Assembly: GCA_003693705.1 (NCBI GenBank)
Contig: RBZT01000789.1
Span: forward strand, 1 to 64,000
DNA length: 64,000 bases
From: Polymyxa betae
Lineage: Eukaryota; Endomyxa; Phytomyxea; Plasmodiophorida; Plasmodiophoridae
Direction of reading: 5' to 3'
Shown here: positions 57,317-64,000 of the stretch, piece after piece
Layout: the number at the start of each line of letters is the position of its first letter
Position numbering within the stretch: position 1 is the first letter of the stretch
Translations under genes and position numbers: made by a program
The notes under the pieces: model-generated
Told to the model about the DNA's origin: nothing
Seen by the model: the letters and a program-made list of their open reading frames with translations, nothing else
The model's database searches: none

Positions 57317-58107
57317 TATCCGCTGCGACGATGATAACGATAGCCAAATCGAGCCAGCAAATGGCCAAGCGTTGCAAAATGTCTATAAAAGCACACTGAA
57401 CATTGAGGTGTTGCTATTAATCAAGAGGTGACCGGATGGTGACCAGTGGGCGCAACCGTCATCTAACTTGTACTATGAGGCGTGGAGGGACCTCTCTCAG
57501 AGATGAGACGTGTCACTTAATGCCAGAGCTGGTTTTCATCGCTTTTATTGACTATTAATATGAAAGCGCTTAATGATTAGTCAAAACGATCGGGTCTGAT
57601 TTTCGTTTTCGTCCTTGATATCAGTTTCAGCCTGTGATTTGTGGAAACACATTTTGTAAGAAGATACATAGCCTACATGATGTGACGAACCTCGCTTAAT
57701 TTCCATGCGTATCCGCTGCGACGATGATAGCGATAGCCAAATCAAGCCAGCGAATGGCCAAGCGTTGTAAAATGTCTGTAAAAGCTCACTGTATCATACA
57801 TTGAGGTGTTGCTACTAATCAAGAGGTGACCGGATGGCGACCAGTGGGCGCAACCGTCATCTCTCTGTACAGCACTATGAGGCGAGGAGGTGACCTCGCT
57901 CAGGGAGGAGCGTGCCACTTGATGCCAGAGCTGATTTTCATCGCTTTTATTATCATTGATATGAAAGCGTTTAATGATCAGTCAAACGCTCGGGTCCGAT
58001 TTTCTTCTTCTTCCTTGATATCAGTTTCGGCCTGTGGTTTGTGAGAACATATATTGTTAGAAGATACATAGCCTACCTGATGCGACGAACGCCCTCGCTT
58101 AATTTCC
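57317..58107. repeat. Tandem duplication, 393-bp unit
   Basis: Two direct copies: about 57317-57704 and 57710-58107. Both contain TATCCGCTGCGACGATGATA, AATGGCCAAGCGTTG, GAGGTGTTGCTA, GACCAGTGGGCGCAACCGT, CCTGATTTTCATCGCTTTTA-like blocks and end ...CTCGCTTAATTTCCA. Identity is high but with many single changes. The right copy ends inside the last exon of the DOMON gene, so the left copy contains a stray, silent copy of that exon's end. Confidence 0.85.
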
Positions 58108-60058
58108 AGAAATACAACGCCAATAACACAAAGGATCAACAGAATCGTTGTGACAGTGGTTATTATTAGACTCAGGGAAGCTTTGCGAAGCATTGTTGCT
58201 CCTGGAATCGATTTAGCAGCTACATCTATTGGTTATTAACCTCTTACCTAAATAACAATTGACAACAGCGCCTATATACAACAATACAGCAGTAGATCGA
58301 TGCTGCAATCTCCATATTGGCCGAGCTTTGTTTCGGAACATCGTAAGCAATGGTTGCATCAAAGCCAGAAGGACGACAAAGAACCCAATAGCACCATGGG
58401 TCGTGTCGAACAGTTTCCCTGCTTAATGTCCAGTTAGCACCGAGCAATTACATGCTAAGAATCCTACCTCGAGCCCAAACTATCAAGACGAATGACAGAA
58501 AGGTTAAGGCAACAGCTGCGAACATAAGCGCTTTATGCAAGCGAAACCAACGGAATTCGCCATCCTTAAAGTATCTTGCGATTACACCTCCAATTGGCAT
58601 TAAGATTAACCAAGCCAGTAGCATGACGGCACCATGTACAAGGCCGATTGCTCGCAATCGAGATCCCTGCAGTCAGCATCAGCATTTCAGCATTAAATCG
58701 GAGTGGAATGGACAACAACAACAAATTGTCACCTTTGGGGAATTCGAAGCAGAACTCCATGATACTTGAGATATGTCCTCAGCTGTATGTTTAGCAAATG
58801 TTGACGATTGACCGGTGGCTGCTATCACGATGCCCTCTCCATTCGGCTCGATATTGTAGGAGTCGCTTAGCCCAGACTTTTTCCACTGAAGAGGTCTCGT
58901 AAACTGCAATCTTGATTTTCCGTTGCTTGATTCGAACTTGGTATTACTCAGTTCCTAATAGGTAGATTAGTTGACTATAATGCAGAGATTACATGACTTA
59001 CACTCGTTAGCTGCGAATCAGCAGAACCGACGCTATTTTCTGTAAGCAAGTAGGCTTGGACTTTGTTTGATTTTTGGCCAATAATCGCCAAGCTTGGATG
59101 CATCGCAGATCGTTCGGCAAACCCTGACGACAAATTTTAACAGGAATCAATTCATTGACTAAATAGAGACAGTAATAGCGACAAGGCACGTATTGAAAAC
59201 CAAATTACCTATTCCGATCCATGTCTCAGACTTCGCAACGACATCGAAAGTAATTTTGTCGTCGACAATGCTGTAGGACACTTGCAACCCAGTGTTGGGC
59301 AGGTTAAACTGCTTGTAGATGTCGTTTCCTGCAATATTTGCTTGTTCCTGTTAGCAGATTTAGTTTTCCAAAACAAAATGGTTTGACAACTTACCCGAAC
59401 AGCTAACACAGTGCCATTTTTATTGATAACTTCTGAATGATGTCCTGTATGTTTGCCTAAGAATGAATCAGCATAATCATCCGAGGTAAAGAGACTTTAG
59501 ACCGAGCAATCCAGGAGGGGATGCATCTATTCGCCATGCCACGATTAATGCTGTTGGTTGGCTTGGCCTGATAGGAACCTGCCAAGGCTGATCGGTATCT
59601 TCGGATCATATTAGTTGCACTGTTATTGTGAAGGCATTCCCGCACACATACCTAAAGGTCGTCGAATGTTGAAGATGATGTTCGACCCACTCTGAATAAT
59701 ACTCCCGTCACTATAAGGCTCAGCAATTGTTTGAAAGGCTCCTGATTCATCCCCAGAAGGGCCGAGCTGAACCCGATAGATTTGCTTTCCGACGGCAATG
59801 AATGCATCTGATCCCAACATCTTTCCATTGTTAGGGGATACGCCTAAGATTGATCAGGCCGACCATGATATAAAGAATGAAAGAATCACCTAAAGCTACC
59901 CAAGATACAGGCTGCTTCATTGTTAGAGTCGCTTCAAATGAAGTTTGATCGAGTGCCCAAGCTACAATTGGTCCTCCATCATCTACTGTATATTGCCCTG
60001 ATGTCTTATCACTGGCGCTCCCATAACTGATCAGCAGCACGATCAGCAGCAATACCAT
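57978..60058 (-). CDS. DOMON-cytochrome b561 transmembrane electron carrier
   Basis: Starts at the ATG at 60058 (signal peptide MVLLLIVLLISYGSASD; an in-frame upstream extension to 60172 lacks support). About nine exons. The extracellular part has two DOMON-like beta domains (SFEATLTMKQPVSWVALG and VDDKITFDVVAKSETWIGIG). The membrane part has six helices with the four heme-binding histidines in RAIGLVHGAVML, RWFRLHKALM, TTHGAIGFFVV and WRLQHRSTAVLLY. The last exon adds a further helix (LSLIITTVTTILLILCVIGVVF) and a charged tail ending at 57978. Such proteins pass electrons across membranes, often from ascorbate to external acceptors. The final helix goes beyond the usual six and may be real or may come from the neighbouring duplication. 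Exon edges approximate. Confidence 0.82.
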
Positions 60059-60404
60059 GCTCAAAAGCTCGGTTTCGCCGAGGATGGGCAATTCTTTGTT
60101 GATGTACTCATTGCTTTTTTTATCGATGACGCCACTGTAAAAAAGTTGACTCAACAGAATTCGCACCGACACAGGTTCTCATGGAGGTGGCTCATCGTAA
60201 ATGATAAAACACGTGCTGAAACAGGCTAATACAATTGGAAAATACAACCAGCTCTGGTTTCTGTATGGGAATCATAGGATGTGTCAACTTTTGCAGTCGT
60301 CTACTCTTGATGCATGCAGGCTTTGACAAGAAGCAATTGCGATCCAGGCATGGCAACCCTGAGCTGCGCCAACAGATTTTGTCACCAAAATGAGATCGTT
60401 TGCT

Positions 60405-60985
60405 GAATGTCACTCTCCAGCGGCCTCTTCATCAGAGCTCATGTCTGATGTTACAGATTTTTGCAAAAGTTTTTGATTTTATTTTCCATCTATGCTGGCA
60501 CTAACAGAAGAGGGCTCCTCTAAGTTAATCATTGCTGTATTTCCCTTTCATGGGACCTTTCAGCTTGAAAATCAAACGACATCAGAAGTCAGTGAGATCT
60601 ATCAGCACCGTTTTTACCGGATTCATTGCTGCCTATGGCCTGATCTCGACTTTCGCCTACTTAAGGCCGTCGCCACCGGTGTTCCAAACGGTGCCGAATG
60701 CCGCTCTCCAGCGGCCTCTGCATCAGAGCTCATGTCTGATTGTTTGCAAAATTTACATCTATGCTGGCAATCACAGAAGAGGGCTCCTCTAAGTTCAAAC
60801 GGTAACGTTATCATTGCTGTATTTCCCATTCATGGGACCTTTCAGCTTGAAAATCAAACGCCATCAGAAGTCTGTGAGCACCGTTTTTACCGGATTCATT
60901 GCTGCCTATGGCCTGATCTCGACTTTGACCTATCTAACGTCCTCGCCACCGGCGTTCCAATCGGAACCGAATGTCGCGATTGCAG
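60405..60985. repeat. Tandem duplication of a glycosyltransferase promoter plus first exon, 290-bp unit
   Basis: Copy 1 (60405-60694) and copy 2 (60695-60984) share CTCCAGCGGCCTCTkCATCA, GAAGAGGGCTCCTCTAAGTT, TCATGGGACCTTTCAGCTTG and GGCCTGATCTCGACTTT. Junctions fall at GAATG in each case. Both copies encode the same start MGPFSLKIKRHQKSV and a membrane helix. Confidence 0.9.
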
Positions 60986-62168
60986 CCGTTGCTGCACCAC
61001 TTCGCCTTGCTATTGTTTCGGTCAGCACACCAGATCGAGTACAGCTCTATCAGCCCGCTACCAATTCTAAAACATGCTATGGCTTAAAACATGGGTGAGA
61101 GTCCTTTGAGCCGTTTTTGGTTCTATTGACAATGCCCAGGTATTCTTTCATTATGGATACGAACGATGCCAAATCAAGTCTGAATCCTTGGTGGCGTAAA
61201 GTAACAGCTCTGCAAAAGTATCTTCCGTTCTATGATTGGGTTTTGTTCATGGACGGCGATACGTTAATAACCAATTACACTGTGAAACTGGAATGGTTCC
61301 TCCCTTCAGAAAACGAGAACGTCGATCTGATCGTAACCGACCATAACATCGCGCTGAACAATGGCGTTTTCTTTTTACGCAACTCGGAATGGTCCAAAAA
61401 GTGTGTCGGCAGCAGTTTTGGGCTTGGTTTCCGTTTGTAGCGTGTTCGGGCCGTACAGGCCCAGATTTTATCCAATATTCCAGCTCTGTGCTCATAACCC
61501 ATCCGATGAATAGGTTTCTATCCGATTGGCTGGACGTTGGAAGTCAGGTTCATCGACGTAATCAGCGTTGGGCTTGGGATGACCAAGGTGGGTTCTACGA
61601 ACTGCTTCTACGAGCAGCCTACGAGCGGTGAGTTTCTGCATTTGGAAGGTTCGTTTTCTAATCCTGTTTCAAGGGCAGACGCTCCAGATTATGACGGCGA
61701 ATGCTCTGATCCGAATCACTGCTGTGAATATGGGGCATTGCAACGTTGCTATAACCGAAGGCAATTGATCATCTACAATCATACGTTGACTTAATTTATT
61801 TTTTATGACTAGATTAGAGCAGTCTGGTGCAGTCTATGGAAATCGCAATGTTCCACATGTGAAGTATATCGATCCACGATTTCACGCCGTGCACAGCCTG
61901 GGCGATGCATGGATACGAGGAGGATTCGATCAATACAGAAAGTCGGAATTCAATGGACAGGTAATGTGACGAAGCTGTTTGCAGTGGCTTAACTGTTGTA
62001 TAGACTTGGATCTATGGAGAATGGACAGAGGAGAACTTCTGGGTACCTGGTGATTTTGTTATGCATTCATACGACAAGTCGCAAATGCCGCAATTCGTGC
62101 CAGACGAGTTCGCCGATTCATGTGCAGCTGTACAGAGCATGGAGCTGCCCCCAAAAGTTAAACATTAA
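60832..62168 (+). CDS. GT34-like (GMA12/MNN10) type II membrane galactosyl/xylosyl/mannosyltransferase
   Basis: Exons 60832..61094, 61140..61400, 61514..61627, one from 61674, and one or two to the stop at 62166-62168. Short basic N-terminus (MGPFSLKIKRHQKSV), a membrane helix (STVFTGFIAAYGLISTLTYL), a stem, then the GT34 catalytic domain: HGYSFIMDTN, WWRKVTALQKYLPFYDWVLF, the DxD motif in FMDGDTLITN, NNGVFFLRNSEWSKKFLSDW, QRWAWDDQGGFYELLLRAA, and the end EFADSCAAVQSMELPP. Such enzymes add sugars in the Golgi (yeast alpha-1,2-galactosyl and alpha-1,6-mannosyl; plant xyloglucan xylosyl). The join 61400 to 61514 restores the KFLSDW block, confirming the intron. The promoter and first exon are duplicated just upstream. 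Confidence 0.87.
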
Positions 62169-62204
62169 AGTACGTATGCAGCCGTCGTTGTGAGTAATTT
62201 AAAT

Positions 62205-63396
62205 TTAGTAGTTCCACTGTTGATGATTGCTATTGGAATAGTTATCTTGGTTTCTTGAGTGTTTGTTCGGGTAATCATTCTCGTTCTCTCCTTCAGCATA
62301 CGAATCGATCAAATAGCCTGCTTCTCGTGCTTTGGCGTTACGCTTCCTTTTCTTCGCATAGTACAGAACTTCACGGTATGCTTGCTTACATGGATCACAA
62401 CGAGATGGATCATTAGCGAATCCTTTCTCTTTGTGGCGTTGTTGCTCTACTATGGTGAACGTGAACGTGCCATTGCAATCTCGACATGTCAATGTACGGT
62501 CGGCCATTGATGGATTACGTTCACTAGAAGAGCTACTGGAAGAGCTACTGGAAGAATCATCGTTAGAATCAGTGGAGCTGCTAGAATCAGAAGAGCCGCT
62601 GGAACCGCTAGATGACGATGCCGAATGAGTTGAAGAGTCTTCATCATCAGAACCAGATGCTGATTCGGCGGAGGCTGATGACGAATCGCTTGAGGATGCA
62701 TCAGAGGAATCCCTTGATGCGGAGTTGGAAGCCGATGCACTTGACGAAGAATCAGAAGATGATTTCGATTCTGAGGAAGAGCAGGAAGCTGATTCAGTTG
62801 GCGGTGAAGAAATTACGGCAGCATTCTCTAATTAAATGTTTAAGAGATAAATCCATTTATGATACTATAAAACCTGGCAATGATGCTTGTGATGATGAAT
62901 CGGAAGATGAGGGCGAACCAGAAGCTGAAGAATCGGACGATGACCCTGTTGAAGACGACGAAGATGACGATGCTGGTTGCGAGCCTGATTATCTATCAGA
63001 TTCCGAAAACGTAATAGAAGGATTTCGCATACCATTCGAGCTGGAAGATGAAGACGACGAATTAGAATCGGAATCTGAGAGATATCAGCTATCAGCAAAG
63101 AACTGTTCCATAATTGCACCTGATTCTCTGCCAACAGTTGGCTTGCATTTTGAAATGGATTTAGACCCGTCTGAACTCGAGCTTGAAGACGATGATGGCA
63201 GAGAAGGAGACGATTCGGATTCGGAATCGCTACTGAGAACCTGTTTACTCTCTGAGCTGGAGCTTGAAGATGATGATGACGAATTTGAATCAGATTCTGG
63301 AAATGTTAGGTGAGAGAGAGATTTTAAAAGGCTCGTCTTAAACTGCACCTGAACTATTCTGCTCTCTTCTGCTAACTGACTTCTTTGTGGAGGCAA
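62205..63396 (-). CDS. Ser/Asp-rich disordered protein with C-terminal zinc-binding domain
   Basis: The ATG at 63396 is followed by a short start MPPQRSQLAEESRIVQ and long Ser runs broken by Asp, Glu, Ala and Gly. Three GT-AG introns of 45-50 bases inside the Ser-rich part (near 63122, 63035 and 62880) keep the frame. The end (62507-62205) is a compact domain, TLTCRDCNGTFTFTIVEQQR, then CDPCKQAYREVLYYAKKRKR: four cysteines in two CxxC pairs, with a helix and an Asn/Gln-rich tail. It resembles the zf-trcl ('probable zinc-ribbon') domain of plants and protists. Function unknown. The strong plus-strand acidic frame on the opposite side (62612-63313) is a shadow of the Ser codons. Confidence 0.75.
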
Positions 63397-63776
63397 TTTT
63401 TTCTTTCTCTAAATGCGACTTTCAGTGAGATCTTTCAGATATTAGAAAAATATTTACTCAGAAATGGCTTCTTAGTAGGCGTTCGGGATGGGAGTCGCTT
63501 CGCTATGAGAGCCATCAATATCAAATTCATCAAACTGTCGATGTGATTACTTTCCGCTTTAACTGATACTTTGCTAGATTTCCGGTTCACATCCAGCTTC
63601 GTCTTCATCTTGCTAAATTCTGGAATCTCGTTCAGAATTTCAGATTCAGGTCATGAGGTCCGCTTCGGACATTTCTCAAATTTTTTTCAAAAACATTTCT
63701 CAAATTTTTTCAAAAAATCGAGTTGACTTTTATCACAACTTTCAGGTTTTGAACAATATTCGATTTATTACGACTA
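63397..63776. other. Spacer with a short 24-bp tandem repeat
   Basis: AT-rich. A 24-base unit CATTTCTCAAATTTTTTTCA... is present twice in a row at about 63670-63717. No gene is seen. Confidence 0.6.
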
Positions 63777-64000
63777 TCAAGGATATAGAAATTTGGAAGC
63801 CGTATCAATAAGCATTCCAACGATGGAATACGCGGCTCCCTTTAAGGCAGGAACAGTGATGATGTCTTCAGATTCCGGTACGACCAACTGCCATTTTTCC
63901 CAATCCAACCGGTTGAAATTGTCACATTTCACTTGTCCTTCCGGGGTACATTGCAGGGTTCGCCCAAAACAATAAGAGACGAAGAAGAAGGCGTTGTCGC
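63777..64000 (-). CDS. C-terminal end of a fascin-like beta-trefoil protein (partial, runs off right edge)
   Basis: An open minus-strand frame enters from the right edge and ends with a stop at 63777-63779 (73 codons visible). It reads GRTLQCTPEGQVKC and then NRLDWEKWQLVV, followed by PALKGAAYSIVGMLID. The W-E-K-W-x-L-V block after a G-x-x-L-x-x-x-P-x-G strand pair is typical of beta-trefoil repeats in fascin and related actin-bundling or carbohydrate-binding proteins. The rest of the gene lies outside the window, so which of these families is meant remains open. No intron is needed in the visible part. Confidence 0.6.
   Translation of the reverse strand, partial: DNAFFFVSYCFGRTLQCTPEGQVKCDNFNRLDWEKWQLVVPESEDIITVPALKGAAYSIVGMLIDTASKFLYP

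Noticed and set aside
60492-61070. 192-codon frame reading through both repeat copies
   Set aside because: It is in a different frame from the GT34 start and membrane helix, and it stays open only because the unit is duplicated.
62612-63313. Long acidic plus-strand frame (Asp/Glu-rich)
   Set aside because: It is the reverse of a Ser-codon-rich minus-strand gene, whose exons join in frame across GT-AG introns and end in a zinc-binding domain.

Overview
The window is nuclear DNA from an intron-dense, flagellated, probably free-swimming-stage-bearing microbial eukaryote. The evidence is a cytosolic ribosomal protein uS7/RPS5 split by a GT-AG intron, a eukaryotic tRNA-Leu with A and B boxes and a T-run terminator, many GT-AG introns of about 45-60 bases, a sperm-tail PG-rich (flagellar microtubule) protein, and families shared by plants and protists (SDP1-type lipase, GT34, DOMON-cytochrome b561, LSMT-like SET, RGS fused to a seven-pass receptor). 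The mix fits Rhizaria/Phytomyxea (plasmodiophorid-like) best, but that placement is inference, not proof. Most lines of homology here are eukaryotic housekeeping; several genes show unusual domain fusions.

Left part (1-26 kb, mostly minus strand): the start of a retrotransposon-like gag gene runs off the left edge; next to it lies a broken AT-rich SF1 helicase remnant. Then come a patatin/SDP1-type triacylglycerol lipase with a C-terminal ACT domain, a coiled-coil-BAR-PH-ArfGAP-ankyrin protein, a seven-transmembrane RGS protein, a small Rdx (SelW/SelT-like) protein with Cys in place of Sec, a probably mitochondrial tRNA 2-thiouridylase, an unidentified plus-strand gene, a bromodomain protein, a permuted papain-like amidase with membrane tail, a leucine-rich-repeat protein, and an RBM5/RBM10-like splicing factor (plus strand).

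26.9-29.5 kb holds the most striking local system: four tandem plus-strand genes for secreted, basic, cysteine-rich proteins built from two C-x3-C-x3-C-x3-C modules, in two sub-types (short linker; long low-complexity linker), two of them preceded by telo-box-like TTTAGGGTTT elements. The same element precedes the bromodomain and amidase genes.

31-46 kb: a lipase-3 fold protein that has lost its nucleophile Ser, an F-box-TBC RabGAP, a small membrane protein, IPI1/TEX10, RPS5, an ABHD17-type depalmitoylase, a peroxisomal multifunctional beta-oxidation enzyme ending in -AKL, MPDU1, and an acidic unknown.

46.4-50 kb is a second tandem array: three minus-strand paralogues for secreted Pro-rich (two also His-rich) proteins, each with a related CCGATCCgTTCCGGTT motif upstream. 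50-64 kb: a ZNF511-like protein, tRNA-Leu(UAG), the PG-rich flagellar protein, a membrane-anchored double-SET protein, a basic unknown, a DOMON-cytochrome b561 whose 3' end lies in a 393-bp tandem duplication, a GT34 glycosyltransferase whose promoter and first exon are tandemly duplicated (290-bp unit), a Ser-rich protein with a C-terminal zinc-binding domain, and the C-terminus of a fascin-like beta-trefoil protein at the right edge. Exon limits given as joins were checked for frame by hand; where I write approximate, gene ends rather than exon ends are given.
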